In this document: piece after piece, positions 1-10,942 of the stretch | How positions within the stretch are numbered: the stretch's first letter is position 1 | Layout of the letters: every line of letters begins with the position of its first letter | Assembly: GCA_960531495.1 (NCBI GenBank) | Contig: OY482866.1 | Span: 19,785,346 to 19,849,345 of the forward strand | DNA from: Zeus faber | Taxonomy: Eukaryota; Chordata; Actinopteri; Zeiformes; Zeidae | Length of the DNA stretch: 64,000 nucleotides | Direction: 5' to 3' | The notes under the pieces: generated by a model | What the model was told of the DNA's origin: nothing | What the model saw: only the letters and a program-made list of their open reading frames with translations | The model's database searches: none | Position numbers and translations under genes: made by a program

Positions 1-57
1 GTGCTGGGAACGCTGAAGATGAAGGAGGCCGGGTACATCATGGGGATGATGGACCAC
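1..57 (-). CDS. abca7: ABCA transporter exon e14 (partial): TM10 end
   Basis: The exon starts at position 57 after tccccgcag and runs off the window. Its 57 visible bases code G-W-S-I-I-P-M-M-Y-P-A-S-F-I-F-S-V-P-S and the first two bases of T. The family consensus is Y-G-W-[SA]-[IV]-[TI]-P-[LM]-M-Y-P-A-S-F-x-F-x-[VI]-P-S-T-A-Y. FSVPS is the ABCA7 form (F-K-I-P-S in ABCA1, F-D-V-P-S in ABCA4). In the family this exon continues into T-A-Y-V and the segment leading to TM11; that part is outside the window. Confidence 0.95.
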   Translation of the reverse strand, partial: MVHHPHDVPGLLHLQRSQH

Positions 58-252
58 CTGCGGGGAAACCCAAAACTCAAAACCAGACCTCACCTCGCCC
101 ACAGAGCACTTCAACCCTCACCAGACGTGGAATCTTGGTTACGAATCCTTTAAAACACGGATGGGGAACTTTTTTATCCGTTTGATTCATGTTTATAATG
201 GGCTATTATAGACTACAACTAATTATTTTAAGAAAAAAAAAAAAAAAAAAAA

Positions 253-295
<43 letters not shown>

Positions 296-830
296 TAAAG
301 ACAAAAATACTATGAATAGAGTTATGCCTGTTTGCACAAATCAATTGTCTTTTGGGATAGACCCCCCCACCAAGGTCCCTTAAGAGGGAGAGACGGCAAA
401 TCCTCAGTCAACGAGGCTATTTCCGCAAGGAGTTGATGTTTTTGTTAATGTTCTTTGTTTTCAAAGGTTCTGAAAAAGGATCGTTGGTAAAAAAATGTGA
501 CAAATTAAAATAACTAACTACAAAAAAAAAGAAAAAAAAAAGATAAATAATGAATGAATAAATAAATAAAGAAAAATGAATAAATAAATAAACATAAAAA
601 TTAATTAATTAATTTATACAAGACAAAATCAATAACAAAGAAAAAAAGACCTGAAAAGGACTAGAGCTTTCCCCACCCCCTGGACACTCCTAGGTTTTGG
701 AAACATTGCAGCATTGAAATATCTATTATCCAGGACCTCCCACAGGATAACGGAAGAGTGTTTTCAGATATGATTGTACATTTCAGACATTGAGGGAACA
801 TTCCTAAACGGGCGGATGATGTGGACTCAC
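58..830 (-). other. Intron 13 (between e13 and e14)
   Basis: A GT-AG intron with AT-rich filler. It holds a poly-A run merging into (TA)n at about 232-300 and A-rich AATA/TAAA simple sequence at about 520-650. I see no coding signal and no recognisable transposon. Confidence 0.85.
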
Positions 831-946
831 CCGTACAGGAGCAGCAGCAGCACCAGGGCGGGGAGGTTGGGGGTGGAGACGTAGGCCTTTTGTTGGAAAC
901 ACATGAAGATCAGGATGACGATCACACACGGGACCACGTAGTTACA
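831..946 (-). CDS. abca7: ABCA transporter exon e13: TM9 to TM10
   Basis: A 116-nt exon coding [20 protein letters not shown] and [18 protein letters not shown] plus two bases of G. C-N-Y is the ABCA1/7 form (M-N-Y in ABCA4), and the size 116 is conserved in the clade. The first part finishes TM9, and [12 protein letters not shown] begins TM10. The acceptor is ttcctcctcag/TG and the donor TACGG/gtgagt. The joined reading with e12 and e14 is W-D-V-C-N-Y and L-Y-G-W-S-I-I-P. Confidence 0.97.
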
Positions 947-987
947 CTGAGGAGGAACACACATGTACACCTCAGTGCTTCCACAAC

Positions 988-1117
988 ATACTAATTCACA
1001 CTTATATACATCCGCAAAATACTAATACACGCTTGAATACATTTGAAAAATACTAATACACACTTGAATACATCTGCATAATACTAATACACACGTGAAT
1101 ACATCCGCAAAATAAAA
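988..1117. repeat. 31-32-bp tandem repeat, four units
   Basis: The unit carries TACTAATACACACTTGAATA followed by CATCYGCAAAA; starts are at about 989, 1020, 1051 and 1083. Confidence 0.8.
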
Positions 1118-1323
1118 AATGAAAATAAAACACTTAAATATGTCCAAACAGGACAGAGTTAGAATGGTATTCACAACAAGACAGGGAACGAGAGAGGGAG
1201 GAGGAGGAGGAGGAGGGGAGAGAGAGAGAGAGAGCACAATTAATCAGTCAATAAGTGTTCTTCACATCAAAACAACATGGATGCTGGTGTATATTTACTA
1301 TTTAATTATAATGTATAACTATA

Positions 1324-1895
1324 ATAATGTATCATTCTAATACTTTAAATAATGTATAACTATAATAATGTATAATAATATTAGTGCATCATAAGAATGT
1401 ATAGTTTTAATAATATATCATTTTAAAATGTATACTTATAATAATGTATCATTAAAATAATGAATACCTATAATAATGTATCATTAAAATAATGAATACC
1501 TATAATAATATATCATTATAATATTGTACAGTTATAATAATGTATATTTATAATAATGTATATTTACATAATGTTTAATTATGATACTGTATCATTATGA
1601 TATTGTATCATTATAATAATGAATACTTATAATAATGTATCATGATAACAAATACTTATAATAATGTATCATAAAATAATGTATCATAACAATGTAGTTA
1701 TAATAATGTATCATTATAATAATATATATGCAATTTAATGTATACTTAAAATAATGTATCACTATAATATATATAATTATAATAATGTATATTTTAATAA
1801 TGTATACTTATAATAGTGTATCATTATGATATTGTATCAGCATAATAATATCTACTTATAATAATGTATATTTCGATAATGTAAATTTATAGTGT
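1324..1895. repeat. AT-rich minisatellite (TATAATAATGTATCAT)
   Basis: Some 30 degenerate units built from TATAATAATGTATCATTA and TACTTATAATAATGTAT over about 570 bp. Almost free of G and C. Confidence 0.85.
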
Positions 1896-2299
1896 ACCAT
1901 CATAAAGTATCATTGTCAGGGAGAAAAGTTGAGGGGGAGAGGAAGAGGGGGGCGGGGAGCTGCAGGACGATTCGAATCATTCAGGTTGAAACGAAAAAAA
2001 CATTTGTTGTTTTCAAAACCAGGAAATGCATAATAATAATAATAATAATAATTATTATTATAATAATTATAATAATAATGACAATAGTCGAGGTTTTTAT
2101 TTTGGGACTAAATTGATAATGAAGCAAAAAGACGGAGCCAAGTTTTTTTCTCAAGTTAAACTTACAAAACCAAAATAAATGAAATAGAATCACAGATAAA
2201 AGCTTTCACTGGTGTCACAGCAGAGCCAGTGGCAAAATTGAAAAAAAGAATGAGAATATTAAAAAACGGGAGGATAATCATCTTGGTTTCACTGGAGCG

Positions 2300-2420
2300 G
2301 TTATCTACGGAACTCAGTTATCTCCTGATCGTGAGATAAATAACGTTGTGATCTCGAGATAACTGAACGCAAAATAATAATACCGCACGGCCACTACGGA
2401 CCTCCGTAGTTATCACTTCA
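2300..2420. mobile_element. Palindrome-rich MITE-like stretch
   Basis: ACTCAGTTATCTCCTGATCG is mirrored by GATCTCGAGATAACTGAACG, and CACTACGGACCTCCGTAGT forms a second hairpin. The density of self-complementary blocks suggests a fold-back repeat, but no clear outer ends were found. Confidence 0.45.
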
Positions 2421-2838
2421 GATGATAAAAGTTTTGCATACCATAATTCATAAAGGTTAGAATGGTTTCCTTGGAGGCGGGTGCAGTATATTACTGTAGC
2501 AAGAATCAATGCACTCTGTAACAATACAGCTGCCCTCAAGGTTTTTACTTTTTATGGCTGATTTTGAGAAGATTCATAAGAATTTTTATCCATAGAGGAT
2601 TTATAGACACTTCCACGGTGTCTACTGCTCGGGTCGTTCCAGTTGTTCAGTGGTTTCAGGGAACTGAACCCTTGCAAAGTACTTCAATAACTAAGGGATA
2701 ATAACATACAGCCAGACGGTCATTATCTCAGAATAACCCCTGAAAGGGTGATCAGGGCGCTCCATCTCTCTGAAGGGGGGCTCTTTTGGGATAACAACCT
2801 CTAAGGTAAGCCGGATGTACGTTATTCTTCTTATTATC

Positions 2839-2868
<30 letters not shown>

Positions 2869-2870
<2 letters not shown>

Positions 2871-3160
2871 GGGGTCCAGTCCCAAAGGGGCTTTTTTAAT
2901 GAAAAACTGAAACCAGTAGTCTATAGATGTTCATGGATCCACCGCACTCACAAGATGAATAGAATGTGTATTCGGGGCAGTTCAGACATGCCGTCATCCA
3001 AGTTTGATCCAGATTGGTCTATTATTGTGGAATAATTAAGTAACAAACTGTATTTTTTTTCTATCATTGCCGCAATGTGCCCGCATGTGCAAATGATGCC
3101 TCGCGCGGGTCACATGATTGCATTGCAGTCTAGTGATTGGTCAACAATCAGGACTCCATG
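2869..3160 (+). repeat. Dispersed repeat, copy 1 (GGGGTCCAGTCCC type)
   Basis: Begins after (TTA)n with AGGGGTCCAGTCCCAAAGGG. About 290 bp match the copy at 19705: shared blocks include GGGGCAGTTCAGACATGCC, CCAAGTTTGATCCAGAT and GCATTGCAGTCTAGTGATTG. I cannot assign it to a named family. Confidence 0.75.
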
Positions 3161-3750
3161 ATAATGTAGATGGCGTCATCATCTTTAATTTTCTAGTTTT
3201 GGGAAATTCACTCAGAATTGCAATGGCAGTAATAGGTGTTTTAGTCAAACTTAATTTTGCCGAAATATACATTTTGTTTAAATAATGGTGCGATTAACTC
3301 CCACCCTTTTCGGAGGGACCCATCACATTTGAAATTGAGAGTTTGGTGAAAAACATTGAGCTTCAGGAATACATTTTTTAATAATTAGTGATGAACAGGT
3401 TGCCCCTTTTTTAGGAGATTCGGCTCTTTACGGGCGACCATGTAAAAACAGCCGTTCAATTCCTCGACTCTTCGTCCGCTCCTTTCAGCTGGTGGAACGA
3501 GTCAGAGGAGTCGGTTCGGCTCCGGGTCGTGAATGGAAAAACCCCACAACAGTCATTTCATTCTGCCAGAACCACCAATTCCCACGGAACGCGGAGCGGG
3601 CGGCTCGCGGCCGCTCTTTTTGTTTGGCAAAACGCGAGTCGAGTCCCAGCGAACGGCTGTGTCTGGCTGCGGCGACAGAGGGATGAGGAAATGAAACAAA
3701 CGACTGCTCGCGAGGAACGGCTCGCTTGCGAGTCCCGTCCGGCCACTCAC

Positions 3751-3928
3751 CACGTCCCAGGCGAAGTTGGCGACCCAGTAGACCGCCGGGTTGACGCCGC
3801 TGACGAATTGCAGATGCTTGGCCTTGCTGACCCGCTCCTGGATGAGGAAGAGGACGAAGCTGGCGGGGATGAAGGACATGGCGAAGATCACGCAGATGGA
3901 CACCACCACGTCGGTGGAGGTCGTGGCC
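3751..3928 (-). CDS. abca7: ABCA transporter exon e12: TM8 and cytosolic loop
   Basis: A 178-nt exon coding [40 protein letters not shown] and [19 protein letters not shown]. This is the best conserved exon: [18 protein letters not shown][VI]-P-A-S-F-V-x-[FY]-L-I-Q-E-R-V-x-[KR]-A-K-H-L-Q is nearly identical to ABCA1/7. It holds TM8 and the coupling loop with [10 protein letters not shown], then starts TM9. The acceptor is ggttccag/G and the donor GACGTG/gtgagt. Nearby intron DNA contains no further coding signal. Confidence 0.97.
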
Positions 3929-5329
3929 CTGGAACCGGAGAGCACAGCGTATGCCGTTTACCATATGCAATGCTGAAAAGGTAGGTGACACGCGCCGCGT
4001 GCAGCCTTTGATCTCACTGCCGCCGCTGATGCTTAAAACACCTTGATTTTGCGGCTGAACGCTGCTTTAGATCAAGGCCCCCAAAAAATGTTCTGCAATC
4101 AAATCTGATTTTGAGGAACTTCTTTCCTGGCTTAGCCCACGTATGAGATACATCAAGGAAGGCATACATCAGAGTAGTAACGTGGTAATAATTTAGACAC
4201 TCATCCATTGAGTAGACGCCCTCAAAAACCTCAGTGAAAGCGGAATGTATCTCGTAAAAGAGCCGAATCGGCAAAAAAAGAGCCAAACTTCATCATCACT
4301 TCAACATCACTCTTTGTGAGATGCGACTCGGTCACCTCTTAAAAAATTGGACTTTTAAAAGCTTCAAATGATGCCCCGAAAGACTTAATAATAATAATAA
4401 AAAAATTAAAATTCTCAAAGTGTCCCATAAATGTTTGATTTAAGGGATGGTACCGGCGTCAAATGTAGTATTAGGCGTCAACTAATCAGCATGCACCTTT
4501 TATTTAAACCTATTACCCCTGACTGTCCATGAGGATAGGTCACATTTCCAAGGTCTAAACTGAGGAGCCAGACCTGTAATTGAGTATGACATTTACTACA
4601 TCAAATCAATACAATTTGCTTGTTTGCTTTCCCATTGTTGTCATTTGATCAAAATGTATCAGGGTGCTGGGGGTAATTGGTGCACTTTAAACTTTTGATA
4701 AGCGCATTAAAATGGGGGAATCGGGGTTTTGTGTCCTACATTAATGGAGCTCGTTCCCTCCACGCGCCGAATCGCGTCTCCTCTCGCAAAAACGTCTCGA
4801 AGGAGATGCGAAATCTCCATCAGCATCCCCCCCTCCGACGTGTCCTTGGCACCACATCTGCCCTGATTACCAATTAATGAAAATGCTGTATTTTTATTAA
4901 CCCCCCGCCGTCTCCCCAACATCAAACAGCCGGCGAGGATCTCCGGGACGGCGGCTTCGCGGCGCGTAAATAAGCATATTAAATAAGTCTCCCCCGCGTG
5001 GGAACATGGCCGCTTTAATCAGCGCCAAGCCAGGACACAATTAAGGACACATAAATATTAAATTGTTACGCCGCAACGTTTTCAACAGGTGTCCAGAGCC
5101 TGAGCGGCGGCGGACGGCGTGGAGGGGACAAAGTGTCTAATGAGCTAATGAGCTAACCTTGAACGTTTGGATCGGGCTAATTGCTGTAAGGAAGAGGACA
5201 AGCAGGGCGCTAATGAACGGATGACCGAAGGGAGAGGGGAGAAAGACGAGCGCTGGGGGGAGGTGGGGGGGGGGTGGTGGTGGTGGAGGGTTCAGCCGTA
5301 GGAGAGATTAGTGGATGAGGGGCGACGTC

Positions 5330-6835
5330 TTCCCGAGGAACGTCGTTATTTATCGTTGTCTGTGTTGGTGTATTTATCGATACGGGCACCACTACCGTAG
5401 GGTCACTGGTATCACTATCAGTATTCAAGAGGTTATTTGTCACATTTTGTGCCAGTATTGTTACTGTATAGGTATTATCTGTATTGTATCAGTATCTGTA
5501 TCTATATAGGCAGCGTAATTGTATTGGTATTGATATCTGTAATGGTATCAGTATACGGTCTAAATCTTGAATCTCTATCTGTATCATTATCTGTATTGTA
5601 TCTGTATCAGTATAGTTATCGATATTGTATCGGTATCAGTAACGATGTGATTTTTGTATCAGTATCTGTATGGTTATCGGTATCAGTATCTGTATAGGCA
5701 TCATTATTGTATCGGTATCTGTATCAGTATAGTCATTGGTATTGCGTTGTAATCGGTATTAGTATCAGGATCTTTGTTGGTATTGTATCAGTGTCTATAT
5801 CATTATCGGTATCAGTATAGTTATCGGTATTGTATCGGTATCAGTATCAGTATTTGTATCTGTATAGTTATCGGTATTGTATCCGTATCAGTATTGGTAT
5901 CTGTATAGGCATCATTATTGTATCGGTATCTGCATCAGTATAGTAATCGGTACTGCATTGTTATTGCTATTAGTATCAGTATCTCTGTTGGTATTGTATC
6001 AGTGTCTATATCATTATAGGTATCAGTATAGTTATCGGTATTGTATCAGTATCACTAATGATATGATTTTTGTATCGGTATCTGTATGGTTATCGGTATC
6101 AGTATCTGTATAGGCATCATTATTGTATCGGTATCTGTATCAGTATAGTCATTGGTATTGCGTTGTAATCAGTATTAGTATCAGGATCTTTGTTGGTATT
6201 GTATCAGTGTCTATATCATTATCGGTATCAGTATAGTTATCGGTATTGTATCCGTATCAGTATTGGTATCTGTATAGGCATCATTATTGTATCGGTATCT
6301 GTATCAGTATAGTAATCGGTACTGCATTGTTATTGCTATTAGTATCAGTATCTCTGTTGGTATTGTATCAGTGTCTATATCATTATCGGTATCAGTATAG
6401 TTATCGGTATTGTATCAGTATCAGTAATGATATGATTTTTGTATCGGTATCTGTATGGTAATCGGTATCAGTATCTGTATAGGCATCATTATTGTATCGG
6501 TATATGTATCAGTATAGTCATTGGTATTGCGTTGTAATCGGTATTAGTATCAGGATCTTTGTTGGTATTGTATCAGTGTCTATATCACTATCGGTATCAG
6601 TATAGTTATTGGTATTGTATCTGTATCAGTATTGGTATCTGTATAGTTATTGGTATTGGTATCTGTATAGTTATTGGTATTGGTATCTGTATAGGCATTG
6701 TTATTGTATCGGTACCTGTATCAGTATAGTCATCAGTATTGCGTTGTTATCGGTATCGGTATCGTTGTTGGTATTGTATCAGTGTCTATATCATTATCGG
6801 TATCAGGATCGTACAGTAATCAGAATCATCGTAAC
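5330..6835. repeat. GTATCx array with ~369-bp higher-order unit
   Basis: About 1.5 kb of 6-mer/12-mer variants (GTATCG, GTATCA, GTATTG, GTATCT). A larger unit repeats: TGTATCCGTATCAGTATTGG occurs at about 5877 and 6246, and AGGCATCATTATTGTATCGG at 5909 and 6278 and again at 6113 and 6481, each pair about 369 bp apart. Open frames over it are a periodicity artefact. Confidence 0.85.
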
Positions 6836-7779
6836 ATTGTTACAGTGAGACAGGCATAGAGGAGACCAATCGCCTCTGGATCCTTTACGCAGAAGATTGT
6901 TGCTCACATAACAATATTCACAACCAAACGGAAATTTCACAACGGATACCTCGACATTGACGAATACCTCGATATCGATCATTTTAACTGATTATCAGTA
7001 ATGTGGAAATCATGAGAGACCATTTCATCGTCTCGAACATCCAGAACAGTCAAGTTCGAAAAAAAACGCGTTGCTCTACTGCAATGCTCCCGAAAGACAA
7101 CGTTTAACTACATCGCGACATCACGGTAGCCGACATCCCGGACGATATCTGGTCTCACATCGCAATATCGATATTAGAACGATATGTCGCCCAGCCCGAA
7201 GTATGAGTGTGTGCATTAGCACAACAAACATCTACACCTTGTTCAATATTACATGAATGTTTTTTATTTGTACTTGAGCACAGCAAATACCCATCTCATG
7301 TTTTATATTTTGCTGACGACATCTCGCCTGACAGTAAATCCCGACAATACGGCGATATATCGCCTGGCCCTGCGATGGAAATCGTGACGCTGAGGTCCCA
7401 CTGAGGAGCTTGAAGACATCTTCCACAACCCGCTCCTTTCCTCTCTAACTTTCTCGTCTTCAGAAAATCAAGCACCGCGGGCGGGAGACCGATGCCGACG
7501 ATTCCTCGACGATCTCCCTCAAACTTTGCCCTTGACTTCGTCGACAACGTGGGCGGCTCCTCCGCCCGCCCAGCCAGGCACAGTGACGGCTTCACCGCGG
7601 AGCGCTCCACGGTCCAGGCGGAGAACAGATGATTTTCTCGCGACCCGAAGTCGTCCCTGACCGTTTCCGCTGACCCGCAATTACCTCGCATGTAGCTCCG
7701 TTGACTGACTCATCAACGAATCCGAGGGAACGCAAAACTCCAGACGATTAATTCTATTGAACAAACCGAGAATTTAAAA

Positions 7780-7849
7780 GGCTCTTTATTTAAGGACTGT
7801 GATGAAAACAGGTTGTTACCTGTTTTCATCACAGTCCTTAAATAAAAAG

Positions 7850-7851
<2 letters not shown>
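7780..7851. repeat. 34-bp inverted repeat with 4-nt loop
   Basis: Left arm 7780-7813 and right arm 7818-7851 (GGCTCTTTATTTAAGGACTG... and its complement) pair with one mismatch. The loop is TGTT. Followed at once by (CT)n. Confidence 0.95.
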
Positions 7852-7939
<88 letters not shown>

Positions 7940-7941
7940 CC

Positions 7942-7993
<52 letters not shown>
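7851..7993. repeat. (CT)n microsatellite, 143 bp
   Basis: Almost pure CT dinucleotides with a few CC and GT interruptions between 7932 and 7952. In gene (minus) direction it is a (GA)n purine tract. Confidence 0.97.
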
Positions 7994-7995
<2 letters not shown>

Positions 7996-8099
7996 CTCCC
8001 ATGTTAGTTCATGGTTGTTAATGGCACACAATGGTTATTCCATTATTAGTTGGGATTCACAGCACACCAGAAAGGTCAAAAAGGCTGTTGTGAAGCAGT

Positions 8100-8285
8100 A
8101 GCTGTAGTAGTCGATGGAAAGGTTGCCGGTTCGATCTCCGGCCCTCCTGGTAGCGTTCTGAAGTGTCCTCGAGCAAGACACCTAACTCCCCTGCTCCCCC
8201 AGCACCACCATATGGCAGCCCACTGCTCCTAGATACGTCGGTTACTGGGTGCAATGCAGAGAAACGCATTTCTGTGCAATTACAA
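8100..8285 (+). mobile_element. tRNA-derived SINE of a second family
   Basis: B-box-like GGTTGCCGGTTCGATCTCC, then AGTGTCCTCGAGCAAGACAC and a different tail (CACTGCTCCTAGATACGTCG, GCAGAGAAACGCATTTCTGT). It shares the AGCAAGACAC block with the other SINEs but not the GGATAAAAGCG tail. The head is truncated. Confidence 0.75.
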
Positions 8286-8590
8286 TTATTTGAATCTAAT
8301 CTTTTACTTTCATATGAACACATTTTGAGGAAGAGCAGGAAAACCACCTAAAACCCCAACCTCCAGCGGTCACTATTGGATGCCAATCGGCCGGTATTAC
8401 CGTACGCACTGCGCACCTTTAAATAAGAACAGACGCTTGAGACGAGGTAGAGGTAACCACCGAGGACCAAGTCGATGCTCATTCACATAAGAAGCTGACT
8501 GACAGGAATCAAAGGATGGAGGGGAAGTGAGCAGCGTATTGACGCCGCTCACTGGATATCGCATTGCATCGTATCTTCAGGAGACTAAAG

Positions 8591-9060
8591 CAGGGCACAC
8601 ACTACAAGCTAATCCAGACGATATTGGGCCCGATTTACCCTGTTCAGACGAAGGTGAGCGAGTTCACCATTTTTTAATCGTTGCGCCAGGTTGTCCGGCA
8701 AGTGTCTTGCACTTCCCCCTGACCTGCTCGGAGGTCCGTCCTGGCGCCGTCTGCCGTGTTTGCTTCCTCTAAAGTCACGTTTGATCGCGCGACATCTGCG
8801 GTTTTGAGAGTCGGGACTCTGGTGACCTCGCGTAGCCGCACCGCCGCCTCAAGTACCGTGTGGCTTCGCGAGATTAGGGCTCTTGTTGTCGGTCGATGGA
8901 ATCTGATCTGGTCGTTGCGTTGTGCTGATTTGGCCAAATTGATGCTCTCCACACGCTATAGGAAAAAAAAACGTTAAATTTGCCGCTATATGTCGTTATG
9001 TGCGGGGTCGCTCACACTTTACATCTGTTAAGATTTGAAAAATCGTGTAGTGTGGGCCAG
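8591..9060. mobile_element. Possible non-autonomous DNA transposon
   Basis: The left end CAGGGCACACACTACAAGCT and the complement of the right end CTGGCCCACACTACACGATT share 13 of the first 15 bases, giving an imperfect inverted repeat around 470 bp of gene-less DNA. I do not recognise the family. The C-A-G-G/C-T-G-G start would fit hAT-like ends, but that is a guess. Confidence 0.45.
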
Positions 9061-10029
9061 GCACACCGCTCAACAAAACACCTTTTTTGCAGTCAATAGC
9101 TTTATTGTAACGGCGGTTCTCAGTGGTTTCCCAAAGTGTGGTGTATTGCAAGTGGGCTGGCAAATAATATATATGTTTTATATGCAATATAAACCAAAAT
9201 AAACATTTTAATATAATTCATAAATAATCATATGAAAGCAAAATTCAAACATAATCTTATGATTTCAACACAACTGCAACACAATGCAGCACGAGTTGGC
9301 TCTGAAAATGGAATGATGTTTGCTATCTGGCACTATAAATAAAGGAATGGACAATGGTCCCGTCATTAAAATGAGTGATAAGCTTGATGTAATCGGACAG
9401 ATATGTGTGCGGGGTGTGGATTTTCCATTCTTGTTTTCAAGGCTGTTGCAACGTGGTGAAGTTTGGGAACAGCTGGTTTTACAAGATCTGGAGCGCGTAG
9501 AACTCTGGCAGCCATTACCATTAGATGGTCATAATTAAGCAATTAATCTCAATTGATGAGATCGATGTATGAAGGCAATGCTCTGTACCTCCAAATTAAT
9601 AGGGGGTAATCACTAGCTAGAAACCATATCATTAGCAATGAAACAACACAAAATGAAACTCCGACCCCCCTGCCCCACCCCCACCCGGGGTAAGATCCAT
9701 ATGGAACGAGCTGGTATAAGTCGTGGCTCCCCGCTTCATTAATCTCCAATCCTCATGGGGAGCTGTTCCCTTGCTAGTGTGTGGAGAGAAAGTAAATAGG
9801 AATAAAATAAAAAAAACACTACACCCTCGCAAGGGGCCCCCATGGGCCGCCCCATGCGTGCCTGCGCTAAAAAGCCCCCTCATCTATCTGCCTGATGGTT
9901 CCCATTGTGCTACCTCTTATTCATCTCCTGCATCACCATCCGGCCCAGACGTCCGTTGGCCGTTATTCTTCCCTATCCCTTCCACCCGTAATCCATCATA
10001 TCAGGCTTCCATTTTGTTTTCAATACATG

Positions 10030-10745
10030 CCGTCCTTCCACCAACCTCCCTGCCTACCCCCCTGACAACCAACCTACAAACCCTCCTACCAACCCACCTA
10101 CCATCCCCCCTACAAACTGCCCTAACAACCCCCCTAATAACCCTCCTACAAAAGCGCCTTCCAACTGCCCTAACAACCGCCCTACAAACCGTCCTACCAA
10201 CCCCGCTACCAAGTCCCCTAACCACCCGCCTATATACCGCCCTAACAACCGCCCTAACAACCGCCCTACCCAGCCCCCTAACAATTTCCCTACCAACCCA
10301 CCTACCCAGCCCCCTAACAATCTCCCTATATACGGCCCGAACAACCACACTACAAATCCCCCTTCAAACCCCCTAAATGCCGCGCTAACAACCTCCAAAT
10401 CAACCCGCCTACAACCACCCTAAAAACCACCCCACCAACCCGCCTACTACTGTAACTCTCCGACTAACTCTCCTACCAACCCCCTGACCAAACCCCCTTC
10501 ACAGCTCTCCTGACAAAAACCCCACAAATTGCCCTAAGAACCGCCCTTCCCGCAGCCCTTACAACGCTCCTACCAACCCTACTACAAACATGCCCTACTT
10601 ACTGCCCTACCACCTGCCCCATCAACCCTCCTACCAACACCTCCTTACAAACCGCCCTACCCACTGCTCTACCAACCCCCCTACTAACCATCCTACCAAC
10701 CCTCCTATCAACACTCCTACTAACCCCCCTGCACTCGCCCTACCA
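10030..10745. repeat. C-rich minisatellite (CCCTAACAACCG type)
   Basis: About 700 bp of degenerate 11-12-bp units such as CCCTAACAACCG, CCCTACCAACCC and CCTACAAACCGC. Nearly no G on the plus strand, so the transcript is G/T-rich with G runs. It ends about 30 nt from the e11 donor. Confidence 0.85.
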
Positions 10746-10772
10746 ACCAGACGCCCCATTTCATGGACTTAC

Positions 10773-10942
10773 ATGGCCGCATAGGAGAGCTGCGCCTTGG
10801 TGAGGTTGAGGGGGTGGCTGGAGGTCGAGATGCCGTAGAGTCGAGGGTCTCGGCCCGGCGGCAGGTTTCCCCGCAGGATGCCGTTGCTGGCCACGCCCAG
10901 GAAGGAGACCACGCCGTGCCACGCCTGGTTGTAGAACCAGAC
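10773..10942 (-). CDS. abca7: ABCA transporter exon e11: end of ECD2
   Basis: A 170-nt exon coding [40 protein letters not shown] and [16 protein letters not shown] plus two bases of M. H-P-L-N-L-T-K-x-Q-L-S is a clade signature just before TM8, and N-L-T is a potential glycosylation site. The family motif W-F-N-N-K-G-W-H reads W-F-Y-N-Q-A-W-H here, an unusual change in a normally fixed motif. A-S-N-x-I-L-R and N-L-P-P-G lean toward ABCA7. The acceptor is cccctcaag/GT (AAG, weaker than CAG) and the donor GCCAT/gtaagt. Confidence 0.96.

Larger units (their letters stand above)
947..3750 (-). other. Intron 12 (between e12 and e13)
   Basis: The intron contains a short 31-32-bp tandem repeat (988-1117), a long AT minisatellite (1324-1895), palindromic (AAT)n/(ATT)n (2026-2072), a palindrome-rich MITE-like stretch (2300-2420), (TTA)n at 2838-2870 and one copy of a dispersed repeat (2869-3160). 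The stretch at 3400-3750 is unique and GC-richer near e12. There is no further exon. Confidence 0.8.
3929..10772 (-). other. Intron 11 (between e11 and e12)
   Basis: A long intron. The segment 3970-5200 is mostly unique sequence with a possible conserved noncoding stretch (4960-5200). Then come the GTATCx array (5330-6835), a hairpin (7780-7851), a (CT)n tract, a SINE (8100-8285), a MITE-like element (8591-9060), unique sequence (9100-10000) and a C-rich minisatellite (10030-10745) that stops about 30 nt short of the e11 donor. Confidence 0.8.

Noticed and set aside
5315..6848. Several 60-86-codon frames with Y-R-Y-Q-Y-S-Y-R
   Set aside because: Coded by the GTATCx repeat; repeat artefact. 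Also not a CRISPR array: no unique spacers and a vertebrate context.
7816..8101. 100-codon S-L-S-L and 71-codon R-E-R-E frames
   Set aside because: Direct translation of the (CT)n microsatellite.
10001..10398. Overlapping 114-217-codon frames on both strands
   Set aside because: They follow the C-rich minisatellite and read as repeated T-A-L-T-T or V-G-R-A-V without any domain.
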